The notes beneath the pieces were generated by a model, which saw nothing but the letters and a program-made list of their open reading frames with translations, was not told where the DNA came from and searched no databases. The translations under genes were made by a program, and so were the position numbers. From positions 237,054 through 301,053 of the forward strand of contig CAADRB010000010.1 of assembly GCA_900708905.1 (NCBI GenBank): DNA of 64,000 nt, given 5' to 3'. Each line of letters starts with the position of its first letter. The first letter of the stretch is position 1. Positions 49,201 through 61,693 of this stretch are shown piece after piece. Source of the DNA: Hymenolepis diminuta (taxonomy: Eukaryota; Platyhelminthes; Cestoda; Cyclophyllidea; Hymenolepididae).

Positions 49201-52200
49201 GTAGCAGTCATTCCACTACGTGAAGTGAAGACAGGAGCCGTTATTATAGGAGAAGGACTAGATCTAGAACACGCAGAGCAAAGAGACTGAGTGGGAGAAC
49301 TTGATGAATACGGAGAAGGAATCTGTTGAATAATTTGCGGTTTAGGTGGTGGTGGTGGGAGAGTTCCAGGATCCAATTTTGGAGGTGTTGATGAAAGTTG
49401 AGGTTTGACAGATATTTCATCTGACGAAGTCAGCTCAGAAGGTGCTTTCGTGTCTGAATTCTCCTCATTCGTTGACTTCGACTTATCACTACTCTCATTC
49501 AGCCTTGGTGAGGGCTGATCTTCCATTTTAATATCTCCGATGGCATCTCGATTAGAGAGGTTCAAATTATCCTCTTTGGAGGTATTTAGCATGTTCAAAT
49601 CCTCGAAATTCATCAGCAGAGACTTCTGATCATCAACAACACATCGAACATCCTCCTCATACTCCTTCTCCGGTTCCATTTCTGATTCCGAATGATTATC
49701 GGATAGACGAGAGAACCACTCTGAAACAGAGTGCTCTGGTTCTTCATCCCCAGTCTCTGGAGAGATTTCCATAGCTTCCGTGGACGGAGTCATGGCAGTA
49801 TTCGCTGAAATCCGGTCAAAATCATCCAGACTATCATCATCTGAAAAAGCAGGGTGAAAGTCTGAATTCCGCGAGGGCGGAGTCAGCTTAGATAGCAGAC
49901 GACTATGTGAAGACAGAGGAGTCGACGCGTTTATTCCACACACATCTTCCATAGATCTCCTTCTCTTGAAGGGAGAACTGAGACTACTTGCACTTCTACT
50001 ACTACTGTCACTCATAGCAGGGGATTGTGTTCTTTTAGACTTTGGTTTAATACCCTTTGCTGTTCCAGACTTGTGACGTTTTCCGCCGATTGAATTACTG
50101 TTAGGTACAATACTTCCAAAACGCGACTTGGAATTGGACCAAGCCTTTGAAGCGTACCTTTTACAACCAACACCTTCTTCATCCTCTGTTGAAAGACTCG
50201 AGGAACTTGCCCGACTGGACTTGAATATACTCGATGACGCTTTGCGTTTCTCAGGCTTCTTGCTGTAGACATTTGAGGAAGGCGTACCAGGTTTGCTGTG
50301 TTCCTTCTGTCGTTTAAGTCTCTTTTGAAATAGACTGGAAGCAGGACTGGAGTAGCCAGACGCACTTTCGACATCATTCAGGCTGAGAGACCGGTTGATA
50401 TCACCTCCAGCAGTGATTTTGTCATTATTTCCAAAGAAGGCCAAAGAAATAGTGCCCTTTTCTGAAGCCCGTCGATTTGGGGAGAAGTGATGCTTGGTGT
50501 CCACCAAATCACCTAATGATGGGGAAACGCTTCCCGAATGAGATATACTCGAAGACGAAGATTCAGATTCAGACAGTGTAGACATTCTTCTGGGTGTCTT
50601 AGCAATAGTGTGGTAATTTGCAGTCATCGGAACACTCATACCTAAACTCAGTCTAGTGATTGTTGTCGACACAGGTTTGGTCTGGCTTGGTAATGGTTGA
50701 GTGGCTGTCCTCGATTTCTGTCGATGGGTTTCAACTGACGATCGTGAGGTATTTTTCGATCGATTTTTGCCATGCCTTCTAGATGAGGGGGAGTCAGAGT
50801 GCTTTAGTTTGTGCTTTACTTTTGACATCTCCTCCTCGGTCTCCTTGTTATCGATATTTTCCCCCTTATTGTAAATATCATCATTATCACTAATGTTAGT
50901 TTCATAATGTTGCTTTCGTCTTTTCCTCTTTTTACGGGTAATTTCCAAGTGATCGTCCAGTTCGGGTGAAGCTCCGCGTTTTCGACGTTCCTTTTCACCC
51001 TCAGTTCGTCGCTTGATCTTATCGTACATGGATTCAAAAGTATTAGACTCTTCTAGAGAATTAAAGCTTCCACTGTGATTTCGATTTACTACCGCCTCCT
51101 TTTTTCCTCCTGGATCATGAAAGAGTCGTTTTTGAGGGAAATATGGGGGTGTTTCCCGCCTCTGGGAAGGAAATTTCTCTGCCGTTGTTGAACGCTTCGA
51201 CGAAGACAGGGAGGAGGAATTGGATGTTGAACTAGACTGAGAGTGATCTTCCTCACTGGATCCCAAACGAGAATGATCCTTGCTCCTTGACATGGAGAGG
51301 GATCCGCGGGATTTGTCATTGGCCAGAGATGAAAGAGACGGTGGTTGTGATTGGGATGCCACTGTTTGAGAAGTCCTCAACCTGAAGTAAGATGGAGAGA
51401 TTGTTAACTTCAACACACTTTCGATAAAACAAGCTCTTTCACTGACAGGGCGAAATCATTAAATGTAAACTCTGAGAAATTTACGCGAATCTATATTTCT
51501 GCCTATCAGGCATTCAAAAAAAGGAAATGAACATTGAACGCTCCTTTCAGAAATAAAAGCGAAGTAAAACTCTCCGGAAAAAACTTTCCTCGGAGTTTAA
51601 ACAGACGAAAACTACACGCATAAAACATCGACTGAATTACCAAACAGATAGTTAGAAAGGAAAACCATCTGGATTCTCCTTCTGAATCCTAATAAAAAAT
51701 CTATTCTTATTATATTTGCACACCAAACTTTAATGACTGAGCACCCATAGTAGGGAATGAATTTTAGATGAGAAAATACTGATTATTAAAATTCTACTAT
51801 TTAACAGCCAACAATCGAACTCACCTTTCTGGCAATCAGCTGCAAAGAGAAATCACATAATTCAGACATTCCACAAAGCATAACAACATAAATCTGACCA
51901 TACCAATCTTTGATATTCACCTAACAACCGAAAACTTACTTCAATGGAGTGATTTTTTCCATTTGTCGAGGACTGGCATAATCCACTGAACACACGAAGG
52001 TCGGTAACCTAGGTGTCGTAAGCGGATTAGGTGAGGAACGATTCTGCGTGGCTGCAACCAGAGGTGAGTCAGAGGATCGAAGGTAATCAAGCAATTGCGA
52101 CGCCAATTCATGAGAATCCAACTCAATTAGACCACACGTATGCACTGTAGTGGGGTGGTTCGCTGACGCCTCCTGGGAACGAGTTATCTTCAGAACCCGA

Positions 52201-55200
52201 GTTACCGGAGCGACCCGATTGAAAAGGCTCTTCAGCTCAACCTCCGATTGATACGCCAGTGAGGAGGGCAGGTCGTTGATAAAGAGACAATTGTTCGGTC
52301 GACTGGGAGTGTAGAAGAGACGCAGAGGTCGACCACCAAGTCTCAGGGGATCCCTTTGATGAGTAGTCATTGCACGAGTTGATCCCCGGGGCTCAACAAA
52401 CTCAATGACCGCCGAACTGCTAACAGGACGCATCTGAACATGCTAAAAGAAAATGAGAACGTTAGAAATACTTTGAAAAGATTAGGATAATCACGATTAA
52501 TCAAGAGAAATATACCAGAATGGCTCCAAATCTCTGGAAAGCCGTATTAAGTTGCACCTCAGAGACAGGGCCATTAGGTCCCGCAGTGAGTCCATGAACA
52601 ACAAGGGATCTTGTGGGAAGACTAAAGGTGGACGAGGAGGAATTTCGACTAGTCCGTTGCTGGGAGGTGAGATTTGTTGTGGATGGAGTGAGATGATTAT
52701 TGTTGGGTGGAAAACTGCCTGTTGTTGAGGAATGTATTGGGATGTTGGAGGATATCAGTGGCGGTCGATTTAATCGCGGACTGGAACTGATTGCATCAGG
52801 ATCTATGAGAGAGGAAAAAAAGACATGTGGTTAGAGCCAAGTAATATAAATAGGAGAACAAGGACACAAACAATTCGCGTAGACTAGAAACCGATGTGAC
52901 ATAAATACTTGACATCTTGAAAGTGAATTCTAATGAGCTCTACTATATTTAAAACGCCTTCGCTAGTCTCATTTACCTACTTTTTATTGGAAGAAGGTAC
53001 CTAAAAAGCGGATGAGTTAAATCAAACGGGCGACAGGCTCTGAATATTGTGAATGTAAACCTCATCCATGAATCTGAGGGTCGAATTAAATGTGAACATT
53101 GTACAGTCAATTATTCGCATTATGAGAAATGTGAAGGCTCCTGATGCCCTGATTATATCGCAAACGTCATAACTCTCCCATCCCATTTCATATTGGATCC
53201 ATTTACTATCTGCCTTACTCAGTTGCTTTTCAGCATTGTTATAGACAATAAAAATACTAATAAGTTAACAGTATTTCATAAAGAAAAAGGACCTTCAAAC
53301 TGAACTCACGATTAAAAAAAATCTAACATCACTGGAGAAATCAAGAATATTATGTAATTATTACTTCTTTATTTTAACAATAATAATAATTAATTTCATG
53401 TATTTTACTGTGCCCGAATGAGCATGAAAGTTGGAGAGAGCTATAACCTGACGACCTCATTCAACCACCTCGCTGCTACAACTGAAATTCCAAGTCGCGT
53501 CAGAATTAGAATGAGAGGTAAAAGACTATGTGAATTTTCTCTGTTTACAATACACAGATAATTTTGCACCAACATGCACACACACCCCACTTGGTACACA
53601 AACCTACCTAGCATACAGCAGGTACGTGGATAGCTGGCTAGCTAGCTGTAGCTAGCGAGAGATTATTGATCGCCTGGTGTATGTGTGTGAGAGTGAGAGG
53701 GTTAACAACACGGCTTCGGCTTAGGTGCGCGCACATAACAGCACACACTTACGCAAAAGCACACATTCACACAAGGCATTTGTTTTGTGTAAATCCACTA
53801 GGTGGTCGTTAGGGCTAGGCAGGCTGGTTGTTTTGCTGAGCCTACTGATTTCTGTGACACAGAAGAATAAGAAATTGGCATGATTTCTACTGTTCCGCTA
53901 TCGAACAATACGACGACGCCTGTGAAACATTCAGTGAATTCTCTTTTAAGACAGAACCTAAGAGCGTCACAGTTCACCCTTCCTAAATCGATGCTACTTC
54001 AGAGGTGAGCTTTCAGATGATGAATGAATGGGGATATCAGATGCATCATTTGATAAAAATTACTATAATCTAAGGTTTAGAGGACATTATTTTTCTTTTT
54101 TACTTTAAAATATTAGAAATAATTGTTAATGATGATAACATGAGTTAAAATATTTAGGAGGATTAATAATTTCACATAAAAACGTTAAAATTAAAACCGT
54201 ATTTTTTTCATTTCTAATTCTTATTCCAATCTTTCACAAAAACGTGCTTTAAACGACAAACTTGATATAGTCGATGAGCTACACCCATAAGAGTAGAAAA
54301 AACGGTCGTGAAAAAAAGCATTTCTATCACAATGACCATAGAGAGCAATTTTAGTAAAACAAGGCCGTGAATTTCACAATCGCCTAAAAGACTGACCAGA
54401 TCACACTATTAAAGGGTGTTTCTAACACATGTTAAGTCACCAATGACAGATGATGATAATAAATGGTGTGACAAGCTATCTCATCCTCTATCACAGACCA
54501 CATCAAAAATAAGAAAAAGGAAAACCAAAACTCTTATAAATCAATACCTAACGCTTAATGAGGCAGGTGCGCAAAAGAATGGCACAAAGCGAAGAAGAAA
54601 GGTAGCAAACACAAGGGAGGGATAAAACCTTCAGCGTAGGAGGGGGAAAGAAGTATAAGAGGGAAGAGTGTAACGCATTAATGCATACTTTTTTCCCGTA
54701 GGAAAAGAAGAAGCAACAAATTGCATAAAAGTATGGAGAGATGATGAGTATACTTACTGTTCCCAACACAGAATTCCGCGCGTACAGGCGCACCAAAAAG
54801 TCCTCTTGCCTCATTTCGAAAAGCCAGAAAGGCTTTCTCCTCATCCTCGGCCCTTCGAAAGATTGCAAGAGCAACACGAGTTTGCCGTCCGCCTGTAACC
54901 GACGCGGGAAGGAGATTCACATGGTAAGTTTTCCCAAATTTATGGAGCTCGTGACAGAGAGCCTGTTTGATCTGCGTCTCCGCATACTTGGGAGGAGGAG
55001 TGAAAATGACCTTAAGAGATGTGTTGCTTGGAACTGCACTACTGGAGGAGAGATTAGGACGGGAGTTGCTGCTACTACTGCTGCTGCTGTTCATGTTTGA
55101 CGAAGGAAGAGGGGATTGAAATCCACGATGCTGGCTGTGATGCTGTGGAGTCGATTGGGGTGTCTGTGACGTGGTGGTGGCGTGATGATGGTGGTGAGAA

Positions 55201-56446
55201 TGGTGATGATGATGACCAGAAGGCCCTGAACTGGGGCCTGCTCGATCTACCAACATTGGATCAGAGGATTTTCTTAAAAAGAGCAAAAAATTAAAAGTCG
55301 ACACAGTATAAAGTAAACTCAGAAAGCTGAAGAACAAAATTATATTAAGAAAAATAACAACTGTACTAGATTATAGAATATAAAGACGGTGACTAGAAAT
55401 ATAAAAAATCAACTAAACCGGAGAAAAAACTGAGGGAATAATAACATTATTTAGTAAATCATAAAGTAATAGAAAATATACCATAGAACAACCCATGCAA
55501 CAAATAAGAAAATCGATAATCCACAAAGACAGGAATATAATAAAATTATACGAGGGATAAAGGTGAAAATATACAGGAGATAACCCTTTAATAGACAATA
55601 AGTAAGAAGTGAAAATAATCAATAATTCACAGGGGCGGAACGTAATAAAACTAGACAAGACAATTTTACCATATAACATGAAGATTAATAGACAATAGTA
55701 AGAGTTCATACAAAGGGAAACTTAAAAAATGCTCCTAGTTAAATGCAAAAAATCGAGCCCTAAGACAAATTGTAACAAGAGAGAAATGAATCTGGTTTGT
55801 CAATCCTGACAGAAACCAGTAAAAGAGAATGAGAGGATGGAGAATGATTGTATCACAAACACATGAAAGAAAAGTAGACAAAAGAGTGAAATATTAGAAG
55901 TGGAGACAAGAAATATGGGTAAGAATGGGTTTGAAGAAATACGCAAAGGCGATCAACTTAACTAACTGTGCAGAACAATAAAAAATGCAAAAGACTAAAC
56001 CAATAAGTGTTGAAGGAACATAAATAAAATGAAATAACTAAAAATCATGAAGAAAGTTGAGAACCTACCGATCGAATCTTTGGTTAATAGAAGTTGTAAG
56101 GGATTGAGAACGGTTAGAGGAAGAAATCCAAGGATTTCCAAAAGAATCACAATAATCAACTTTAAGAGTATTTCCCTTCAGTAGATTCTGTGATCGAACT
56201 GCTTTAGCAGCCGAAGAACGATCTAAGTATTCAACAATGAGATTGAAACAAGAATTATGATGGACAGTCTTTGTAGTTTTGATGTCACCGTGGCTAAAAT
56301 AATAAAATAACGTAAAAATACAAATTAATACGGTAAATTATGCAGAAATTAATTCGAATTAATTACCGTCTTAGTACTCGGGAAACGTCTTCCTCTTTAC
56401 ATTTGGAAGGAATGTTAGTAATCCACAGATATTTAGTTTCATTCAT
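40217..56446 (-). CDS. SPEN: Split ends / SPEN (SHARP) family protein: four RRMs plus SPOC
   Basis: Nine exons in transcript order: 56446-56367, 56293-56069, 55272-54758, 52802-52516, 52442-51940, 51381-47835, 46655-45834, 45041-44649 and 40351-40217. Every junction is GT..AG and in phase, giving 2168 residues. The start MNETKYLWITNIP parallels human MVRETRHLWVGNLP. RRM1 spans ~5-85, RRM2 ~187-272, RRM3 ~338-410 and RRM4 ~419-515. A long Ser/Pro/Thr-rich, basic, presumably disordered middle follows, with poly-His (ten His around one Ser) before RRM2. The SPOC domain spans ~1994-2168, with YPLVWQG, LRIVQRMRLEA, AAGIINV, HIFPPCDFS and the very end HLLIVITTV. The SPOC arginines spaced R-x3-R-x-R and the preceding LKN lysine, which bind phosphoserine in human SHARP, are retained. 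Expected role: nuclear RNA-binding adaptor recruiting corepressors. Last intron 4297 nt. Confidence 0.95.
40471..40690 (-). repeat. tRNA-like SINE copy 4 (in SPEN last intron)
   Basis: Read on the minus strand: TGCATCAGTGG fits a pol III box A (TNNCNNAGTGG), AAGATCGACCCA resembles box B, then a GTCTGTTTTAAATGAGGG body and the tail TTCCCTCTACCCAAGCC followed by TTAATGCTTTCCCTAATGAG, shared with copy 3. It runs in the sense direction of SPEN within intron 8. Confidence 0.65.
41560..42130. promoter_or_regulatory. GC/CpG-rich segment inside SPEN intron 8
   Basis: Against the AT-rich background this block is rich in CpG and GC words (GCGCACGTGTGCG, CACGTGCCCACGCG, CGCGCGCTCGCA, CTCCTCCTCGTCGCCGG) with several CACGTG or CACGTGT E-box-like sites. 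It has no supported coding frame. It could be an internal promoter or enhancer, or an exon of a non-coding transcript. The call rests on composition only. Confidence 0.35.
45240..45570 (+). repeat. Pyrimidine-rich interspersed repeat, copy 2 (in SPEN intron 7)
   Basis: Ordered blocks match the repeat at 23714-24010: CCTCTTTATC, a CT-rich tract, CTCATTCATTTCCAATTG, TTAACTCTTGGCC, AGCCTTTAAGAA and CCTAAAATTGATCGA. It is antisense to SPEN. The open frame at 45131-45475 is a by-product of the CT-rich tract. Confidence 0.65.
53041..53120 (+). repeat. Diverged repeat fragment shared with 63424-63505
   Basis: The blocks GAATATTGTGAATGTAAAC, CTCATCCATGAATCTGAGGG and GTGAACATTG parallel GAATATAGTGAATATATAAT, CTCACTCATGAATCTGGGAG and GGAACATTG near the window end. 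It lies in SPEN intron 3. This is an old element of unknown type. Confidence 0.5.
53634..53661. repeat. GCTA-rich palindromic tract
   Basis: A cluster of GCTAGC units (GGCTAGCTAGCTGTAGCTAGCG) that can fold back on itself. It is intronic in SPEN, and a CG/CA-rich stretch (53700-53780) follows. Confidence 0.7.
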
Positions 56447-59400
56447 ATCTTTAAATAACCACGCACTAAATTATAGCGCATGGTGCTTAATATATTGTCT
56501 TTTAGATGAAGATTATAGAGAAAATCCTCGCAAATGTCGATTATGTACACATACGCTTCCGAAGCACAGTTGGCACGAATAGCCAAACAGGAATGATGGC
56601 ATTGGTCAAATTTAGATCAATCCTATTTAACTAACATATGATTGGTTGAAAAATCTCAAGGTCACATATGTGACATTAGGTCATATTAACTAAGGTATAT
56701 TGTATGGATATACTTTCCAAATGTCAAGATGGACAATTTCAAATTTCCCTAAAATGGACTTTTTGCTGACATTAAATTGACACGTTGTAATTAAATTATG
56801 TTAATATGTCATTGCAAATATGGGATTTTACAGAGGAGTTACACATGCAGTGTTGGAGATGCTTTATTATGACTTTCGATAAGTTGCGCTATAATTCTTC
56901 TACATTGTAAATTACGATATTCACTACACATGTAAAGTCGGACGTGTCAGTTCGTGGTTCAAGTGATGTTCGAGACAACAACGCTACTATTAGGATGACC
57001 CAGACCTTTTTACCACCGTAGCCTAACCCCACTATTCACTCGGCATCTAAAAAATCTGCACAAGTAAATGCCGCCTTCACTGACTAATTAGGACTAATCC
57101 GGTCATCAGAATCATGAAGATCCAACTATACGCTGCCTCCAGATCCAACTTTGAGCGTCCCAAACACTCTGGGAGGGTTATCAAAACTTATATAACAATC
57201 CTAACGGGAAGATTAAAGTTGCGCTATTTTACTACACATAACTTTTATTTACCAGCGACAATTGGAAACAGCGTTCAGCAGCTTCCACATTCGTAGTTAC
57301 TTAATGAAGCGCCGTATCCTTGAAGGTCACATCATCAGGAGTATGTACTTGTATAATTTGATTTTCTATTTAAAATGACTCAGGATTAATATATTATTAT
57401 AAGCTTAAATATTGAGCAGAACTATTTTATAATTATTACATCCGGGACTTTTGAGTCTCGATATTAATTACTAACCTTTTGTCAAAATGAAATATCCTAT
57501 AACATTATATGTAATATGTCCTAACATAGTTTGTGTTAAACTCAATATCTTATGTGTCACAATATTTTTAAAATTAATTTGATCATATCGGACCGAATTT
57601 ATTACATAAATTTGTATCGAATTTACTAATGATAGAATCTGATTTCAGAAAATAATAAATAATAAAATATAAATAAAATAAAATTTAATAGAACGAAAGG
57701 CTTTATTATTTCCCATCTTCACCTATAAATAAATGTAATCTTGGGAAATTAGAGTTCACAATCGTATCTTTTCGAGGTCGCAGCACACTTGTATTGTTTT
57801 ATAATATTGTCAGGTTTATTTACTCCTCGGTTATTTCAGTATGGGATTTTTCGTCATTTTCCACAAATACTGCCACATACACTTGTAGGGGATGAATTTC
57901 AATGCTTCACAGACCGAGCAATTTGTTGACATTTTTTATGTTTTAATAATGCATGACACAAAAATGGCAGAAAATTTGCTGTCAAGACGCACTTTTACGT
58001 CATTTATTTTCTAATTTGCCACTGTGTGAGCCGAGGCCTAATTGCACTTGACCAACTTGTAATATTCCACTAGACTTGGCAAAGCAGACTTGCCATATTT
58101 TTGCAGTCCCCAAATAAATGAGTACTGAGTGTGTTGTAATTTTCACGTTAAAGTAAATGAAATCCTATTTACATAAGTTACTCAACTGAAGACGAGTATG
58201 ACTTTCTATAAACTATAATGATTATCCTCGAGTTGTGTTGAAAAGCTATTTTTAATTCTCATTTAGAAGAAATGAGATGATCAATTATGATCAGTTATAT
58301 TTACTAAGAATATTTGAAATCAAAATGTAAAATATTTTTTAAAACCAACTAGTTGTTGAAAAGGAATTTTTACCGAAATATATTATTTTTGAATATATCA
58401 TAATATCGTATTCCATGGAATATTTTTAACCTGGCAATGATTTTCTGTTTTAATTAAAATGGTGTCATTATCGTTTTTTCATATCTCCATTATATTTGTT
58501 TCTTTTTGCATGTTTTCATAGAATCGGCCGAATTAGGATATAGGTATGAAATAATAATTTTTCTTATGCATGTAAAGAAGAGAAGTTGCCATTGGATGAT
58601 AGACGTTAATGATGCATTTGAAGATAGTGTAAATATTATAATGAGATAACGGCTATAACAGTATTCTACAAACTGTCAGAGAGTACAGAACGGAACAGGG
58701 TATCACCTCTCATTGATATATTTTTTATGAAAGAATGGTGCAAAAAAGTGTTTGACCTGGATCTAAATACCAAACGATGTAAGACTCTTGATGTCCTGAT
58801 TTCCATTTCAACTCAACTATATTCAAAGGACTGCTTCATTAATTTTAAAATACGCTTGTTTCTCCAGTTTTTCGTCACTTTTTATGTTAAATTATCGATT
58901 GATGCTTGACAGTATTTAATACATAATTTGAGGAATACAACGTTATCATTGATTTAATCTACGCAAAAATAAATTCAGAAGTTCTAGTAGAAATCATGCA
59001 TCCAGACACACAATAACCTTTACATGATCTCTTACATTCAATTGCATATTGATTCATGTCAATAACAGATGAATATGCGTGATGTTTAAAAAAATTTCAA
59101 TCATCACTTTGATGTTATTTTTTATCCACTTTTATGTATTTTTTGTCTACAGCGATAAATTGTAAGATAGATTCGAATTTTATTATTTTTGCATTTAATG
59201 GTCTTAATTCTACTTAGTATTATTAGCATTCTTTATTTCTCTTCAATACTTTCATTTTTGAACATGTTCAAACACGAGCATTTGGTAAAAATGTTTCTCC
59301 TTACGTTTTATGTTCCACAGTAAGTATTTAATATTCCATGTTCCTATCAAGTATTATCATACATAATACTAGTTTCGTTTATCGCTATGTTTTCCTTATA

Positions 59401-60620
59401 GCTCAAAAGTTCACTTGAGAAGGCGTATTTTAGATCTCATCTTGAGCAGAGGAATAGCTTCATTAAGCTTTCCTGATGAGAACTTCCGACACTGTTACTC
59501 CTTTATATTTGTAAAACTTAAACAGTACTGTTGATCTAAAATTCTACAGGGGCATCGAAGCCGTGACCTCTCACTTCGCTCTCACTTTGTATGCATTCAG
59601 CTTATATTTTATTTGACCGAAGGCAGAAGTGTATAGACTTTGCTTTTTTATTTTTTTGAGTTCATGGTCAGCAATAGTTGTACTTTCCACATGTAGAGCA
59701 TTCACCAAGAAATCCGATTTAATAAGGCTCAAGTGAAGCTTTTTCAAATAATTTCGTATGAAGAAAAGCAGACAGTTTGGATGCTCTACAGTGAGGCAAT
59801 CAAATTCTACTATCCTTTCTTGACCAATTCTATTGATATGGTTTGTTAAGTCAATTACTGCGTATCAACGAGCTTGGAAGCATTTATTTCCTATTTAGCT
59901 GCAAAGCCACTAGTCCCGTTAGTGCATTATAATGAAAATAACAATAAAGCACAGATATAATTGTATGACAGAATCATACAATGAACAGCATAAAATTCGA
60001 TTATGTTCAATTGTTTTAAAGAGAATACGCTGAAATAGGAATGGATCAATAGTTTTAGGATCTATGATCTGCAATTGAATGAAAGAGGAGAAAGCGAACG
60101 CATGCAAATGTGCAAATACGTACACAATAATAAAACAGCCATTAATTTGGCGCAGCAAGTAAATTATTAGAAAAATAACAGAGAGAAATTATGCAAATTC
60201 GTGACAGTTTAAATATTGCGAAAAAATGTAGTTTATAGGGCATAAAAGTAAAATTTTTAAAACAATATGCTTTACACACGTGACAAATCCAACTCTTCTA
60301 ATTTCTAAACTTACATTATTGTGTATTAAGGATGGATATATCAAGCACAAAATATAAAATTCCTTGAATTTCATTATACCATAATATTTTGACAAGTCAA
60401 AGTTAATACGTACAAATAATCTCAGTATACCTGATTTCAAGTTTAAAGTATCTTAATCGAAAATGCCTCCTGGGAAAGTGCCGTTTGAATTAGCGCAGTA
60501 TTCTTATTAAAAATAATTATTAGAGTCGATAATTATTTTTTTCAAAATATTTTGATATACCACGATTTTATTCTTCAAATGCATATGGCATGTAAAATTC
60601 TAAGATTTATTAAAACTTTA
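56447..60620. other. Divergent intergenic region between SPEN and the kinase gene
   Basis: About 4.2 kb of AT-rich DNA between two divergently transcribed genes. It presumably holds the SPEN promoter and 5' leader and the kinase promoter, but I could not point to specific elements. No coding sequence was recognised. Confidence 0.5.
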
Positions 60621-60702
60621 AATGATTATAATTGTCATTTTTGCAATTTGTTTTAGTGTGTTAAGGTGGGACGACAAATTCTCTGACCTTGGCGCCAGGT
60701 TG

Positions 60703-61680
60703 ATGTCGCTCGACGATTTTTCCGTTCTCGAGAGAATCTCCGGAGGAATATGCGCCAATGTACTTCGGGCGGTTCGTCGACATGATGCCCGCCATGTAGT
60801 ATTAAAGTGTTATGAAATAAAAACGGCTCCTCCTGGTATGTTTGTACGTATTGCATCTGAAGGCGATGAGCCCTATCTCAAGGAGGCTCATTTTCTTAGA
60901 CGGGCACAAAATGTGAGCGGTTGTGTTCAAATGTTGGATTATTTTTACGATAAGAAACAAAAAAAATATGTCATCGTTCTTGAGGATCTTCACTCTTTGG
61001 GCTTCGAACGTTTGAATGAAAAACTTACCGGTGATGATGGTTTTCTTACCGAATCTAATGTTAGCTGGATTCTTCGTGAAACTGTCAACACTCTGCAACA
61101 TATCCATGACTTAAATATTCTCCACTGTGATATCAAACCCGACAATATTTTTATTAACCGGACGGAGAAGCGCATTAAGTTGTTGGATTTTAACATTGCC
61201 ACGGAAATTATTCCCCATGAGTTGGTATTTACGGAAACCAAATCTGTTCCATGCACTCCTGAATATGCTCCCCCGGAGGTCTTAATTCAGCAACGTCCTT
61301 GGACTTCTGCAGGTGAAATTTGGTCTCTTGGAGTTACTGCTTTCGTACTTCTCTGCAAGAAGTTTCCATTCAGTAATCCGTACACGTGTCATCGTGTCCA
61401 GCCAGACTATCCCGAAGATGCGAATTTCAGACTTGAGAGAGATTTAGGAAACGGATCGCATTACACTAAGGGGTTTTCAGACAAACCAAAGGCACCACCT
61501 ATTAGTCTTTCTCTGAAAGCTCGAGAATTTCTGATGTGCTGTCTCCACAAGAATCCAAAATATCGTCCCACTCTACAAAGTCTTTCCGAGCATGCACTCA
61601 TTTCTGTTGAGTCCCCCATGCGCCTTAATTTCAGCACAAACTCTTCCGTCTTTGATAATATTGTTAGGGTTTCCACATAA
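60703..61680 (+). CDS. Intronless Ser/Thr protein kinase-like gene with atypical HCD and DFN motifs
   Basis: From the ATG at 60703 the frame is 325 codons plus stop and holds one kinase domain over almost its whole length. Seen in order: a degenerate glycine loop (ISGGICANVLRA), the beta-3 lysine (VVLKCYE), the catalytic loop LHCDIKPDN (HRD with Cys for Arg, catalytic Asp, Lys and Asn kept), LLDFN in place of DFG, a TPEYAPPE activation-segment end, EIWSLGVTAFVL for subdomain IX, and NPKYRPT for XI. The metal-binding Asp of DFG is kept, so activity is possible but not assured. An in-frame ATG at 60622 adds 27 residues. A good acceptor-like TTTGTTTTAG at ~60656 means an upstream exon could replace this N-terminus. 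I could not place it in a named family; PIM-like or DAPK-like are only loose guesses. An AATAAA follows at 61688. Confidence 0.88.
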   Translation: MSLDDFSVLERISGGICANVLRAVRRHDARHVVLKCYEIKTAPPGMFVRIASEGDEPYLKEAHFLRRAQNVSGCVQMLDYFYDKKQKKYVIVLEDLHSLGFERLNEKLTGDDGFLTESNVSWILRETVNTLQHIHDLNILHCDIKPDNIFINRTEKRIKLLDFNIATEIIPHELVFTETKSVPCTPEYAPPEVLIQQRPWTSAGEIWSLGVTAFVLLCKKFPFSNPYTCHRVQPDYPEDANFRLERDLGNGSHYTKGFSDKPKAPPISLSLKAREFLMCCLHKNPKYRPTLQSLSEHALISVESPMRLNFSTNSSVFDNIVRVST

Positions 61681-61687
61681 CTTTCTT

Positions 61688-61693
61688 AATAAA
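61688..61693 (+). terminator. Poly(A) signal of the kinase gene
   Basis: AATAAA eight bases after the stop codon, so the 3' UTR would be very short. Confidence 0.7.

Noticed and set aside
47944..50377. Plus-strand and alternate-frame open frames across the SPEN large exon
   Set aside because: They are shadows of the 3.5-kb Ser-rich SPEN exon on the minus strand, whose reading frame is supported by flanking in-phase exons.
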